This document shows positions 27,879 to 37,325 of a stretch of DNA of 64,000 bases, in pieces. Every line of letters begins with the position of its first letter. Position 1 is the first letter of the stretch. This stretch comes from Anaerolineales bacterium (GTDB lineage: Bacteria > Chloroflexota > Anaerolineae > Anaerolineales > UBA11579), in the NCBI GenBank assembly GCA_020059485.1, contig JAGVCA010000016.1, forward strand, positions 148,662 to 212,661. The letters are read 5' to 3'. A model generated the notes under the pieces. The model had not been told where the DNA came from. It saw only the letters and a program-made list of their open reading frames with translations, and did no database searches. Position numbers and translations under genes: made by a program.

Positions 27879-27968
27879 AGCTGGCCTCCACTCCGCGGGC
27901 AGGAAACCCTGTGCGGCAACAGTTCAATGGTGTAGCGATTATATCGGTAAAACGCGCCGATCTGCGCG

Positions 27969-29744
27969 CTACAATGGCCAGATCTGCGGAACCATCAGGG
28001 TGGCGATCACCAGAATTAGAACTGTCAGCAGGATCCCGACCTTAGGAAAATCGGTAAACTTATAATTCCCCGGCCCGTACACCAGCAGCGCTGCCGGTTC
28101 CAGCGGGGTCAGAAACGAGCAGCTGGCCCCGACCGCGATCATCACCGCAAAGGTGCGCGGATTCAATCCCAATTGCAGGGCCAGCTGGATGGCAATCGGG
28201 ACAACCACCACAGCCGCCGCCTGGTTAGACATTGGCTGTGTCAGCAGCATCGAGAGCAGGAAAAATCCGACCAGCAGCCACATCGGGTCCAGCCCAGCAG
28301 TCAGGTTGGCGATCTGTCCGGCCAAAAATCCGGCTGTGCCGGTCACCTGCATAGCCTGGCCGATCGCCAGCATGCTTCCGATCAGGATCAGCACGCGCCA
28401 TTCCACACTGCGATAAGCCTCTTCCGGAGTGATGATCCGGGCTGTGAATGCAAAAAATGCGGCGGTCAACACCGCTACACCAAGCGAGACGATATTCAAT
28501 GCCGCAAGCAGGATCGGTACCAGAAAGAGTGCTCCGGCCAATACCGCCTGGCGGCCGCGCAACTCCCGCCACCGCACCGGCCGGATCAATCGCAGCGTGT
28601 TCTCCCGGTCCAGGATCATTAGCTTACTGCGGTCACCCTGCACCAGCAGTTCATCGCCGGCAGCCAGACGGATCAACGCCAGCTTTTCCCGGATCACCGC
28701 GCCGCTGCGGTTGATGCCCAGCACCTGCAGGTTGTAACGTTCCCTGAATTTAAGGTCAACCAGGGTGCGTCCGATCATCCGTGAGTTGGGCAGGAGCACC
28801 ACCTCGAACAGACCAACAGCCTCTGACTGCAGCTCGTCGTCCTGGATCTTGCGGCGCGGTTTGTGTTCAATCCCTGCGATCGCATCGATTTGAAGCAGGT
28901 TGTCACGCGAACCTTCTACCAACAACAAATCCCCGCTCTGTAATTCAAGTTCGCTGCGCGGCACCAGGTATCTCTCATCTTCCCTGACGATGCGCAGCAC
29001 GGTCAATCCCAGGTCATGCCCGAGGCCGCTTCGCTCCAGAGACTGCCCCACTAGTGGGGAATCAGGCAAGATCTCGATCTCGGTCAGATAAGGCTGCATG
29101 TCGAATTCCGCCGTGGATTCTTCCACGAAACCCCGGTCGGGGATCAGATGGGTACCGATCACCATCATATAGATGATCCCAACTACCAGGATCGGCAGGC
29201 CGACCAGGGTCAGCTCGAACATCCCAAGCGGTGCCAGACCGCCAGTCACCATCAAACCGCTGATCACCAGGTTGGTGGATGTCCCGATCAGGGTTACCGA
29301 ACTGGCCAGGATGCTGGCAAAAGCCAGCGGCATCAACAGCCGGGAAGGACTGATCTTCATCTGCCGGCTGATCGATAGTACGATCGGCAGGAAAAAGGCT
29401 GTTGCCCCCGTGTTGCTCATAAACGCGCTCAGGGCTGCTGCCGCGACCATGATTAGCAGCACAAAGCGCGAGGCATCCGTCCCAACCCGGGAGAGGATCT
29501 CACGACCGAGGTAATCCACCACCCCGGTCTGGATCAATGCTGCAGTCAGGATCAGGAGGCCAAGGATCATCAGTACGACCTCACTGCCGAAACCTGCAAA
29601 GGCCTGCTCCGGGCTGATCAGACCCCCCAGCGTAACCAGCAGCATCAGCCCCAGGGCTGTCACATCCGGCGGGACGCGTTCCAGCGAGAAAAAAACCACC
29701 GCCAGGACCAACACACCCAGCATGAACCCGATCTCAAAGGTCAA
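27969..29744 (-). CDS. SLC13/DASS-type permease with two RCK_C (TrkA-C) domains
   Basis: 591 residues: about five N-terminal membrane helices, a cytoplasmic block of two RCK_C domains (about 205-380; ILPDSPLVGQSLERSGLG and LLPNSRMIGRTLVDLKF), then about six helices. The motifs SNTGATAFFLPIV and QPMSNQAAAVVVVP resemble the paired SNT-like anion and Na+ motifs of divalent anion:Na+ symporters. Substrate may be sulfate or a dicarboxylate. Start TTG 29744, with GGAGG eight bases upstream inside the end of nhaA; three bases separate the two genes, so the pair is one transcript. Confidence 0.86.
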   Translation of the reverse strand: MTFEIGFMLGVLVLAVVFFSLERVPPDVTALGLMLLVTLGGLISPEQAFAGFGSEVVLMILGLLILTAALIQTGVVDYLGREILSRVGTDASRFVLLIMVAAAALSAFMSNTGATAFFLPIVLSISRQMKISPSRLLMPLAFASILASSVTLIGTSTNLVISGLMVTGGLAPLGMFELTLVGLPILVVGIIYMMVIGTHLIPDRGFVEESTAEFDMQPYLTEIEILPDSPLVGQSLERSGLGHDLGLTVLRIVREDERYLVPRSELELQSGDLLLVEGSRDNLLQIDAIAGIEHKPRRKIQDDELQSEAVGLFEVVLLPNSRMIGRTLVDLKFRERYNLQVLGINRSGAVIREKLALIRLAAGDELLVQGDRSKLMILDRENTLRLIRPVRWRELRGRQAVLAGALFLVPILLAALNIVSLGVAVLTAAFFAFTARIITPEEAYRSVEWRVLILIGSMLAIGQAMQVTGTAGFLAGQIANLTAGLDPMWLLVGFFLLSMLLTQPMSNQAAAVVVVPIAIQLALQLGLNPRTFAVMIAVGASCSFLTPLEPAALLVYGPGNYKFTDFPKVGILLTVLILVIATLMVPQIWPL

Positions 29745-29747
29745 CTG

Positions 29748-31118
29748 TCATGCCTCCACTTTAGCGAGCGGCTTTATTTTTCCCGGGCCATTCCTGGAAA
29801 GGACCACCCAACCCAACCCGGCGGAGATAGCTGAAGCCGCCAGGATTCCGACCTTGGCGTAGCCCAGCAGGACAGGATCGGAAAACGCCAGGTTGGCGAT
29901 GAACAGCGACATGGTGAAACCGATCCCCGCCAGCAGGGAAGCGCCATAGATCTGCCGCCAGGAAACACCTCGGATCTTGTTTGAAAGTTTCAGCCGGGTC
30001 ACCAGCCAGGCCATAAAGGTGATCCCGATCTGCTTGCCGGCAACTAGGCCGAAAATGATCCCGAGCGTGATCGGGTGAGTCAGTGCGGTTAGGATGTTCG
30101 TCCGCAAATCGACACCGGCATTCGCCAGGGCAAAGACCGGCATGATGAAGTAAGCCACCCACGGGTGCAGTCCGTGCTCCAATTGCTGCAGCGGCGCTTC
30201 AACTGCATTGGTGCAATCCTCGATACTCTGTAACAGCGCACGCTGCTTTTTGGTCGTAAAGGTCGCACCATCCCGAATGCCATCTCTCTCAAACATATCC
30301 AAAAAATGCCTGACCTGGTCAACAAAACCTTTTCTGTCGATCAAGGTGGTAGCTGGAATCGTGATCGCCAGAAGGACGCCTGCAATCGTGGCATGTACCC
30401 CGGATTTCAAAAATGCCAGCCACAACACGATCCCAAGCAAACCATAAGGCAATGGTTTTCGGACGCCGATCCACTGCATGAACATTAAAACGGCAAAAAC
30501 CACCCCGGCCACGGCCAGACTGGCCCAAACAATCTTCTCGGTATAGAAGATCGCGATCACCAGCACCGCGCCTAGGTCGTCTACAATTGCCACGGCTGTC
30601 AGGAAGATCTTCAACTGCAGGGGAGCGCGTTTCCCTAACAAAGCCAGGACGCCCAATGCAAAGGCAATATCGGTGGCCATCGGGATGCCCCAGCCAGATT
30701 GTCCGCTTCCGGTGGCGTTGAACAGCAGATATATCGCTGCCGGGAAGACCATCCCGCCAACAGCTGCGGCGATCGGGAACAGGGCTTTCTTAAGTGATGT
30801 CAGTTCGCCAATCAACAGCTCCCGTTTGATCTCAAGCCCGACAACAAGGAAGAAAACTGCCATCAGGCCATCATTGATCCACAGCAATAGAGGTTTGTTG
30901 ATCTCAAAGGTCCCTACACCGACTTGCAACGGGGTATTCCATAAAGCGGTGTAGCTTTCGGACCAGGGCGAATTGGCCCACACCAGTGCGATCAGCATAA
31001 AGCTGATCAACAGGATGCCGCTGAATGATTCTGCCTTGAAAAACTCTTGGAAAGGCATGGTCAGCCTTTCTCTCGGTGGTTGAAGTCGGAATGTTTTTAG
31101 TGGTTTAGGTGTTTCCAT
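29748..31118 (-). CDS. nhaA: Na+/H+ antiporter NhaA
   Basis: 456 residues; exchanges two H+ for one Na+ at the cell membrane. Clear family signatures: FFLVVGLEIKREL, PMATDIAFALGVL (Asp equivalent to E. coli 133), AIVDDLGAVLVIAIFY (paired Asp equivalent to 163/164) and LLAGIGFTMSLFIANL near the end. The N-terminus has about 20 extra residues, and an insert follows helix 8 (FLDMFERDGIRDGATF). ATG 31118 with AGGG upstream. First gene before the SLC13 permease. Confidence 0.95.
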   Translation of the reverse strand: METPKPLKTFRLQPPRERLTMPFQEFFKAESFSGILLISFMLIALVWANSPWSESYTALWNTPLQVGVGTFEINKPLLLWINDGLMAVFFLVVGLEIKRELLIGELTSLKKALFPIAAAVGGMVFPAAIYLLFNATGSGQSGWGIPMATDIAFALGVLALLGKRAPLQLKIFLTAVAIVDDLGAVLVIAIFYTEKIVWASLAVAGVVFAVLMFMQWIGVRKPLPYGLLGIVLWLAFLKSGVHATIAGVLLAITIPATTLIDRKGFVDQVRHFLDMFERDGIRDGATFTTKKQRALLQSIEDCTNAVEAPLQQLEHGLHPWVAYFIMPVFALANAGVDLRTNILTALTHPITLGIIFGLVAGKQIGITFMAWLVTRLKLSNKIRGVSWRQIYGASLLAGIGFTMSLFIANLAFSDPVLLGYAKVGILAASAISAGLGWVVLSRNGPGKIKPLAKVEA

Positions 31119-31431
31119 ACAATTTCCCTACATGCTATTGATTGACAAACGAGCATCCGATCAGATGCTGACCGGGTCTTTTTGATTGGCGAAAATGGAT
31201 CAACCTGTCCAGCGTTGAACGCTGCAAACACATCCATCCAGAGTATTCACTATTGTACCGCAGGATCGACCGGGGCATCCAGCGCAGGCCAATTGCCCGG
31301 GGTCTTCAGATTGGACAATTTCAGCATGGATTCTACTGGTATTCTCTTTGGAACAATTCTTTATTTCAGGACAAAGCCTGAAAATCTTCGTTCAACAGAC
31401 CAGATCATGCCATGATTAAGAGTCCTCCAAA
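31119..31431. other. Intergenic region upstream of nhaA
   Basis: About 310 bases between the end of the polytopic membrane protein gene and nhaA. A TACAAT sequence on the minus strand (near 31250) could be a -10 element. A small hairpin (TTTCAGG near 31360, CCTGAAA near 31375) may end the upstream transcript. A 77-codon plus-strand frame here has no ribosome site and odd composition; I do not call it a gene. Confidence 0.45.
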
Positions 31432-32589
31432 TTAGCGGTTCTCCGTAGGCCAACTCAACTCAATCCCGAGCAGATCAAATAGTGGGACCAGAACGAACCG
31501 CAGAAGGACGATCAGGAAAGCGGCGATCAGGAGGGCCATCTCCACGCTGATGGTTGTCACAAAAGCCTCTGCCGGCCACAGGATGATACTGCCCAACAAG
31601 AGCAGCAGCACCCCGGTCTCTTTCCTGACCAGCCCCATCAGGCGACTTTCTCCATCTCCAGCCAGGGTAGACCTCCCCACCACCAGGATGGCGGCGGCAA
31701 TCGCCGCCAGGGCAGCCAGCACACCCGGCAGGATCGAAAATTGAGGTGTGGTGTGTGCCTGCCAGCCGAGGATCATCCAGATGCCCGCGGCCAGAAAGAA
31801 GAACGCCGGTGTGTTCGCCGGGACAGGGATATCCTCCGGTTTGTTCCACAGCCCGATGCTGAAACCATAAGCCGCCACAACCAGGGCGGCAGCCAGGGTC
31901 ACTGCGATCGCCGAAGTGCCCAACGCTAAACCGATCAGGTAAGCCAGGTAACCCCACACGATGAAAAACCCGCCCTTGAATTGCTGGCGGCGCAGCCTGC
32001 GGTAGATTTCCAGCCCGAGGAAACCCATTGCGATCCCGACCGCCAACCCCGAAGCCAGCGTGCCAAGCCAATACCGCACAGACAGCACGGCGATGTCGAT
32101 CTCGACCAGCAGCAAAACCAGGGTGATCAGCCCGATGGTCGAAAGATAACTGCGCTCAACATTGAGTTCCCGGTAATACCACACCAGGGTCACCGCCAGG
32201 ATACCGATCAACAAGGCATTTGAAAATGGCAAACCGCTTAGCAGACGCAGGCTGAGCGCCACCAATAGCAGGGTCACCACCCATACCGCCAGGCTCAGAT
32301 TTCGCCGGAGTGGGCCGCTGCGGGTAACTGCCACCGCAGACTGCCACAGGAACGGGGGCACCACCAGGGCTGTGATGATCGGCCAGAACAGTGTGATCTG
32401 ATGGATCGGGGTGAACACCGAGAGCAGGATCCCGGCCACAATCGCGGCCGGAACCCATTTCATCAGGCGCGGGCCGCGGTAGGTCAGCAGCCCGTACAGC
32501 AGCAACAGCATCACCAACGCATGTTCGGTCTCCAGCAAGTCGCCGCCAAACAGCCCCCCGCTCAATAGATCTTTCAAAAGGTCGATCAT
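31432..32589 (-). CDS. Polytopic membrane protein, unknown
   Basis: 385 residues with about 10-12 hydrophobic helices and short loops, for example HALVMLLLLYGLLTY, LITLVLLLVEIDIAVL and LAAALVVAAYGFSIGLW. It has an acidic residue within a helix (LLLVEIDIAV) as seen in ion carriers, but no family signature I recognise. Start ATG 32589 with AGGAGG nine bases upstream; a TTG at 32595 is too near the site. It starts 22 bases after the P-type ATPase and shares its transcript, suggesting an ion-related role. Confidence 0.72.
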   Translation of the reverse strand: MIDLLKDLLSGGLFGGDLLETEHALVMLLLLYGLLTYRGPRLMKWVPAAIVAGILLSVFTPIHQITLFWPIITALVVPPFLWQSAVAVTRSGPLRRNLSLAVWVVTLLLVALSLRLLSGLPFSNALLIGILAVTLVWYYRELNVERSYLSTIGLITLVLLLVEIDIAVLSVRYWLGTLASGLAVGIAMGFLGLEIYRRLRRQQFKGGFFIVWGYLAYLIGLALGTSAIAVTLAAALVVAAYGFSIGLWNKPEDIPVPANTPAFFFLAAGIWMILGWQAHTTPQFSILPGVLAALAAIAAAILVVGRSTLAGDGESRLMGLVRKETGVLLLLLGSIILWPAEAFVTTISVEMALLIAAFLIVLLRFVLVPLFDLLGIELSWPTENR

Positions 32590-32610
32590 CGCCAATTACC
32601 TCCTCGGCGC

Positions 32611-35367
32611 TTACGCGCTCAGGTCCTTCTCATTCCGGCGTTTGAACCATTTTTCGATCTCAACCGCCACAAAAACGACGGCACTGGCGGCCAGGCTGAC
32701 GATCAGGTAACGCAGCGGCAGCGGGTCGGTCCGGAAGATCGGGTTCATCGGCTCCCAGTAGGTGATCACCATCTGGAGCACGAAGGTAAGCAGTACCGCA
32801 CCCAGGAGCGGTTTATTGGTCAACAAACCTTGCTTGAATAAGGACTGTCGGTCTGAACGGATTGCCAGGGCATGCCCCATCTGGGAGAGCGTCAAAGTGG
32901 TGAATACCATCGTTCCCCAATACTCATAGCCGGACAGATAGCCATACAAGCCCACTCCCAGAGAAACCAGACCCATCAGGATACCAACCCAGGCGATGTG
33001 CGCAGTCAGACCTCCTGCGAAAATACTTGTCTTTGGATTCAGCGGCGGGCGCTTCATCGTATCTTTTTCGGGGGGTTCGACACCCATTGCCAGTCCTGGC
33101 AAACCATCTGTTACCAGGTTGATCCACAGGATCTGCAACGCGGTCAGGGGGATCGGCATCCCGAACAGCGGCGCCAGCAGGATCGCCCACACCTCGCCGG
33201 CATTGCTGGTCATGGTGTACTTGATAAATCGGCGGATGTTCGCAAAGATCGTCCGGCCTTCACGCACTGCGCTGACGATGGTAGCAAAGTTGTCATCCAG
33301 CAGCACCATGTCGCCGGCTTCTTTGGATACATCCGTGCCGGTGATCCCCATCGCCACACCGATATCCGCTTTGCGCAGCGCCGGGGCGTCATTTACGCCA
33401 TCACCGGTCATCGCCACGATCTCACCCAGGTTCTGCAAGGCAGTCACGATCCGAAGTTTGTGTTCGGGCGAGACCCGGGCATACACATTGCTCGTCCGGA
33501 CGACATCCATCAGTTCCACGTCGCTCATCTTCTGCAGCTGCACGCCTGTGACCGTCGGGCCATCTCCGGCGATCCCCAGGTCACGGGCAATCCGCTCGGC
33601 GGTCAACGGGTGGTCACCGGTGATCATGATCGTGCGGATGCCGGCCTGATGGCTGACCTGGACGGCTTCAAAGGCTTCCGCCCGGGGCGGGTCCATCATT
33701 CCAAACAAACCGACGATCACCAGCGATTTCTCGACGAACTTCTCAGCCTGCCCGGTTTCAAAATCGGGCACAGCCTCAAATCCCAAACCGAGCACCCGCA
33801 GGCCGTCCTTGGCCATCTGCTCGGTGGAGGAATTGATCCGGCTGCGCCAGGCATCATCCAACGGCAGCACCTTGCCTTCCACATACACACCGGAAGCGAT
33901 ATCCAGCATTCCATCCACCGCACCTTTGGTGAACGAGATCCGGTCAGCGCTGAATGTGCCATCCGGCAGTTCAATCTCAGGTAAGTAATTTTTGCCCTCA
34001 GGGGTAATGCGGTGTACAGTACTCATCCGCTTGCGTTCAGAGGTGAATGGGACTTCATCCAACCGGGGCATCAGCTCGTCAAACCTGGATTTGATCAATC
34101 CGAGATTGGCTGCTGCCGAGACTAGCGCCCCCTCGGTCGGGTCGCCGAGCACCATGAAAGCATCCGATTCTTCCTTGTCCAAAACAAGTTGTGCATCATT
34201 GTTCAGCATCCCGCCCAACACCAACAGGCGGCTGGATTCGTTCAATTCTTCGAACGTCGTTTCCATATTTTTCTGTCCGGGCTGCCAGTCAAGGAAATGG
34301 GTATTCCCAGCCACATCCAGCACCTTGAGCTGCATCTGGTTGGCGGTCAGCGTGCCGGTCTTGTCAGAACTGATCACGGTGACCGAACCCAGCGTTTCCA
34401 CCGCCGGCAGCCGCCGGATCAGGGCGTTCCGTTTCAGCATCCGCTGCGCGCCAAGCGCGAGAGCGATCGCCACCACAGCCGGCAGACCCTCAGGAATGGC
34501 AGCCACCGCCATCGCGATCGAGGTCAGGAAAAGTTCTCCTGGGTCTTCACCTCGCAGCAATCCGAGTCCAAAAACGACCGCCACGATCGCCACCGCCACT
34601 ACTGCCAAGGTCTTGCCCATCCGGTCCATCCGCTTTTGCAGCGGGGTACTATCCTCTTCCACCGTGCTGATCATTTCCGCAATCCGGCCAAGTTCAGTCC
34701 CCATCCCGGTGCGGACCACCACCGCGGTACCGCGGCCATAGGAAACCGTAGTGCCCATAAAGAGCATATTGGTGCGGTCACCGAGCGGGATATTTTCACC
34801 CTTCAGCGCCGGGAGGGTCTTGTCCACCGGCTCCGACTCACCAGTCAGCGAGGCTTCTTCTACCCGCAGATTGGCAGTCTCGATCAGGCGGGCATCGGCC
34901 GGGACCTTGCCGCCCGCTTCCAGGAAAATGATATCGCCGGGGACCAATAATTTCGAGTCGATCTCGGCCGGCTGCCCGTTTCTGCGGACCTTGACATGCG
35001 GCGAAGCCATCTGCTTCAGAGCGGCCATCGCCTGTTCGGCGCGGTATTCCTGCACCAGACCAATTATCGCATTCACTAAGACGATCGCGAAGATAGCGAT
35101 CATATCCTTGACATCCCCGATCAGGGCCGAGATCACTGCCGCTGCCATCAGCACTACAACCATGGTATCGGTCAACTGCTGCCACAGGATCTTCCAGATA
35201 CTTTTACCGCCGCGGTCGATCAATTCGTTCTTGCCAAAGGAATGTTGTCTTTCGGCCACCTCGGCGGCGCTCAAACCGGCATCCGCCTTCACCTGAAGGG
35301 CTTCCAGGGTCTCGGCCGTCCCGGTCATATAAAATCGGGTTTCTTCGATCGTTTGCTTCTCAAGCAT
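32611..35367 (-). CDS. P-type cation (Ca2+-type, P2) ATPase
   Basis: 918 residues; exports or imports cations at the cost of ATP. N-terminal cation-ATPase domain, actuator TGES loop (EASLTGESEPVDK), helix-4 PEGLPAVVA motif, phosphorylation site SDKTGTLT with Asp335, the ATP-binding KGA motif (SFTKGAVDGM), hinge MTGDGVNDAPALR, and a C-terminal six-helix domain with ILWINLVTDGLPGLA. This fits SERCA/PMR1-like bacterial Ca2+ pumps; Mn2+ or Na+ cannot be excluded. ATG 35367 has GGAGGAG six bases upstream; an ATG at 35382 overlaps that site and is less likely. Downstream of two MpsC-like genes. Confidence 0.93.
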   Translation of the reverse strand: MLEKQTIEETRFYMTGTAETLEALQVKADAGLSAAEVAERQHSFGKNELIDRGGKSIWKILWQQLTDTMVVVLMAAAVISALIGDVKDMIAIFAIVLVNAIIGLVQEYRAEQAMAALKQMASPHVKVRRNGQPAEIDSKLLVPGDIIFLEAGGKVPADARLIETANLRVEEASLTGESEPVDKTLPALKGENIPLGDRTNMLFMGTTVSYGRGTAVVVRTGMGTELGRIAEMISTVEEDSTPLQKRMDRMGKTLAVVAVAIVAVVFGLGLLRGEDPGELFLTSIAMAVAAIPEGLPAVVAIALALGAQRMLKRNALIRRLPAVETLGSVTVISSDKTGTLTANQMQLKVLDVAGNTHFLDWQPGQKNMETTFEELNESSRLLVLGGMLNNDAQLVLDKEESDAFMVLGDPTEGALVSAAANLGLIKSRFDELMPRLDEVPFTSERKRMSTVHRITPEGKNYLPEIELPDGTFSADRISFTKGAVDGMLDIASGVYVEGKVLPLDDAWRSRINSSTEQMAKDGLRVLGLGFEAVPDFETGQAEKFVEKSLVIVGLFGMMDPPRAEAFEAVQVSHQAGIRTIMITGDHPLTAERIARDLGIAGDGPTVTGVQLQKMSDVELMDVVRTSNVYARVSPEHKLRIVTALQNLGEIVAMTGDGVNDAPALRKADIGVAMGITGTDVSKEAGDMVLLDDNFATIVSAVREGRTIFANIRRFIKYTMTSNAGEVWAILLAPLFGMPIPLTALQILWINLVTDGLPGLAMGVEPPEKDTMKRPPLNPKTSIFAGGLTAHIAWVGILMGLVSLGVGLYGYLSGYEYWGTMVFTTLTLSQMGHALAIRSDRQSLFKQGLLTNKPLLGAVLLTFVLQMVITYWEPMNPIFRTDPLPLRYLIVSLAASAVVFVAVEIEKWFKRRNEKDLSA

Positions 35368-35399
35368 GGTGCACTCCTCCATTCTCTTATATGGATTTA

Positions 35400-35756
35400 T
35401 TAGTTTTTGTAACGGAATATTGAAATGATCCAGCCTGCCCGCAGATCGATCAAAGGTACGATCTCGGCAACCTTCTGGCCGCTGAACTTTTCGATCTGGG
35501 GAACTAACTGGCCCGAAACCGTCGATACCAGCGTGCGCAGATATTCGGTCAGCACGCGGGTCCCGCCAGCCGGGTTGCGCGATAACTCGATCTCTGCCTG
35601 GTAGAGCGCTTCCGGGATCAGTAAAGCCAGGCCGTCATCGTTTTGCATCAAGTGGACCTGCTTCGGCGTACCACCATGCCCTTCCTGCCAAGCATCCAGG
35701 ATCGCCTGTTTGATCTCTTCGGCTAGTCCGGTTTTGACTGTCTTTTGTTCCATCAT
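35400..35756 (-). CDS. Small MpsC/DUF2294-like protein
   Basis: 118 residues. Soluble alpha/beta pattern ending in a strand-rich part (FSGQKVAEIVPLIDL, WIISIFRY) that resembles the MpsC/DUF2294 fold of the next gene, though similarity is weak by eye. ATG 35756 has GGAG five bases upstream; the track of codons upstream of it is not preceded by a site. It starts the transcript from a strong promoter at 35888-35916, after a hairpin leader, and is 32 bases before the P-type ATPase. Function unknown. Confidence 0.62.
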   Translation of the reverse strand: MMEQKTVKTGLAEEIKQAILDAWQEGHGGTPKQVHLMQNDDGLALLIPEALYQAEIELSRNPAGGTRVLTEYLRTLVSTVSGQLVPQIEKFSGQKVAEIVPLIDLRAGWIISIFRYKN

Positions 35757-35777
35757 TCGCACTCCGTTTAATACAGA

Positions 35778-35827
35778 TACGCCGGCAAGGCACATAGGTT
35801 CATGTTTCGCCGGCGTACTCCATAACT
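35778..35827 (-). promoter_or_regulatory. Structured 5' leader hairpin of the P-type ATPase operon
   Basis: TACGCCGGC (35778-35786) pairs with GCCGGCGTA (35819-35827), with an inner ACAT/ATGT pairing (35792-35795 with 35812-35815). It lies between the promoter and the first gene, without a T tract. It could be a riboswitch-like or stability element. It does not match the Mn2+ yybP-ykoY consensus as I know it. Confidence 0.5.
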
Positions 35828-35887
35828 GATCTGCCTCAAGGGCCTATCCTTTATCCAGTCAGCCTTACAGGATCTTTGCTTATCGAT

Positions 35888-35916
35888 GTTATAAAACGAT
35901 CGCTATCATTTGTCAA
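35888..35916 (-). promoter_or_regulatory. Strong sigma-70 promoter
   Basis: On the minus strand: TTGACA (35916-35911), 17-base spacer, TATAAC (35893-35888). Transcription would begin near 35881 and give a leader of about 125 bases before the 118-residue protein and the ATPase. Confidence 0.75.
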
Positions 35917-35954
35917 TCTGTCGTCGAATATCCTTACGAAATTTAACGAACCTC

Positions 35955-36320
35955 TTATCTTGGACCTAAATCCTTACTGACGGTCAGAACAATCACTCTT
36001 TCGCCTGACTCCGTGCTGATATCCGAGTACAGGTCCACCAACTCTGCGTCCAGGATCCTTTCGACAAACTCGGCAAAGTACTGGCGCGAGGTCTCAAATA
36101 GCTGGCGCCGGGCTTCTTTGACCAGGGCCTTTCCCTCCCGGTTCTCCACCAATTTCTCTTCAGCCGGGGTCAAGACGCCGCGCAGCCGAACCAGGACCAT
36201 ATCATGCAGCAGGAAAGTGCGGGCATCTACCGGTCCGCGGCCAAGGTATTCTTTTTCAAATTTGATGATCTCTCGCGTAAACTCGGCTTCGAGCTCGCCT
36301 TTGGTCTTCTGGGTTGCCAT
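35955..36320 (-). CDS. MpsC/DUF2294-family protein
   Basis: 121 residues with the DUF2294 pattern: an N-terminal helix (LEAEFTREIIKFEKEYLG), GPVDARTFLLHDMVLVRLRG, LTPAEEKLVENREGKALVKE, and a final strand pair (ESGERVIVLTVS). The domain is named MpsC after a Na+-linked membrane-potential system in Staphylococcus, but its biochemical role is not established. ATG 36320 is preferred over a GTG at 36338, since AAGG lies six bases upstream. A TATAAT lies about 30 bases before it (36351-36356) without a good -35. Confidence 0.8.
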   Translation of the reverse strand: MATQKTKGELEAEFTREIIKFEKEYLGRGPVDARTFLLHDMVLVRLRGVLTPAEEKLVENREGKALVKEARRQLFETSRQYFAEFVERILDAELVDLYSDISTESGERVIVLTVSKDLGPR

Positions 36321-36385
36321 TGCCTGCCTTTCTCTCACCAGCGCTAATCTATTATACCGTCAAGCGGCTGCGGCAGCAGAAGAAG

Positions 36386-36414
36386 AAAAAAGGCGCACTT
36401 CTTTGAAGTGCGCC
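36386..36414 (-). terminator. Rho-independent terminator of the sugar/panB2 operon
   Basis: 10-base perfect stem (36392-36401 with 36405-36414), three-base loop, followed on the minus strand by six T (36391-36386). It lies just after the stop of the second PanB homologue. Confidence 0.92.
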
Positions 36415-36439
36415 AGAAAAGAGGAGCATCCGCCAAAGA

Positions 36440-37294
36440 TCAGGCTGGCCCAAATTCCTTGATGATCGCTTCCATCACCTCATCCGACATCTTGTAAGTA
36501 TGTTCATCTGCCGGAAAGACCCCTTCCAGCACCTCGCTGCGGTACTGTTTGAATGTATCCAACATCAGCTGGGAGAAGTCTTGATATTTCTTGGCGAAAG
36601 AGGGCATAAAGGCCTCAAACATACCAAGTACGTCGTAAGTTACCAAAAGTTGGCCGCTGCACCCAGGTCCGCCGCCAATGCTGATGGTTGGCACATCCAG
36701 TTTTTTGGTAACATACTCCGCCAGCACGCCGGGAACCGCCTCGAAAATGATCGCAAATGCCCCGGCTTCCTGCAGCGCCAGCGCCTCGGTCATCACTTTG
36801 CGGGCTGTCTCGATCGACTTTCCCTGCACCTTCAGCCCTCCCAGCGCTCCGACACTTTGGGGATGCAGACCGACATGCCCCATCACTGCAATCCCCATAT
36901 CGACGATCGCTCTGGTTTTTTCGATGTGGAAAGGCGTCGCCTCAAACTTAACGCCATCCACCCGCGCCTCAGTGACGAACCGGGCAGCATTCCGCATGGT
37001 CTCTTCGATCCCATATTGGAAGGATCCGAAAGGCATATCGGCGATCACCATGGTGCGCTCGCAAGCCCGCGCCACCGCAGCACAGTGCAGCACCATCATA
37101 TCCATCGTGGCAGTCAGGGTATTTTCGTGGCCATGGACGACCATCGCGCACGAATCCCCCACCAGGATCATATCAATCCCGGCCTCATCGATCTTCCTGG
37201 CGGTCGGGTAATCGTAGGCGGTCAGCATGGTCAGCCGCTCACCCTTCGCTTTCATTTGCTTGACGGTATTGACCGTCACCTTTTTTCGTTCCAT
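36440..37294 (-). CDS. PanB-family homologue in a sugar catabolic operon (copy 2)
   Basis: 284 residues, same TIM-barrel family as ketopantoate hydroxymethyltransferase. Metal and acid-base positions are kept: Asp47 (VGDSCAM), Asp86 (IADMPF), Lys116-Glu118 (VKFEAT), His140 (GHVGLHPQS), Glu185 (FEAVP), and SIGGGPGCSGQLL. But DSLGM has become DSCAM, DSTLPVT has become ENTLTAT, and the RRGAP loop is lost, so the substrate pocket differs from true PanB. Last gene of an operon with a sugar ABC transporter, transaldolase-like enzyme and epimerase. I infer an aldolase or hydroxymethyl-transfer step in breakdown of a sugar or sugar acid. GGAG precedes the ATG. Confidence 0.83.
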   Translation of the reverse strand: MERKKVTVNTVKQMKAKGERLTMLTAYDYPTARKIDEAGIDMILVGDSCAMVVHGHENTLTATMDMMVLHCAAVARACERTMVIADMPFGSFQYGIEETMRNAARFVTEARVDGVKFEATPFHIEKTRAIVDMGIAVMGHVGLHPQSVGALGGLKVQGKSIETARKVMTEALALQEAGAFAIIFEAVPGVLAEYVTKKLDVPTISIGGGPGCSGQLLVTYDVLGMFEAFMPSFAKKYQDFSQLMLDTFKQYRSEVLEGVFPADEHTYKMSDEVMEAIIKEFGPA

Positions 37295-37325
37295 TGCATC
37301 TCCGTTGTTAACCAGGGATTACAGG

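Noticed and set aside
31182..31415. 77-codon plus-strand open frame upstream of nhaA
   Set aside because: No ribosome site, no recognisable pattern, and it lies in a likely promoter region.
35757..35887. Mn2+ yybP-ykoY riboswitch before the P-type ATPase
   Set aside because: The conserved loop sequences I expect for that class are not present, though a hairpin is.
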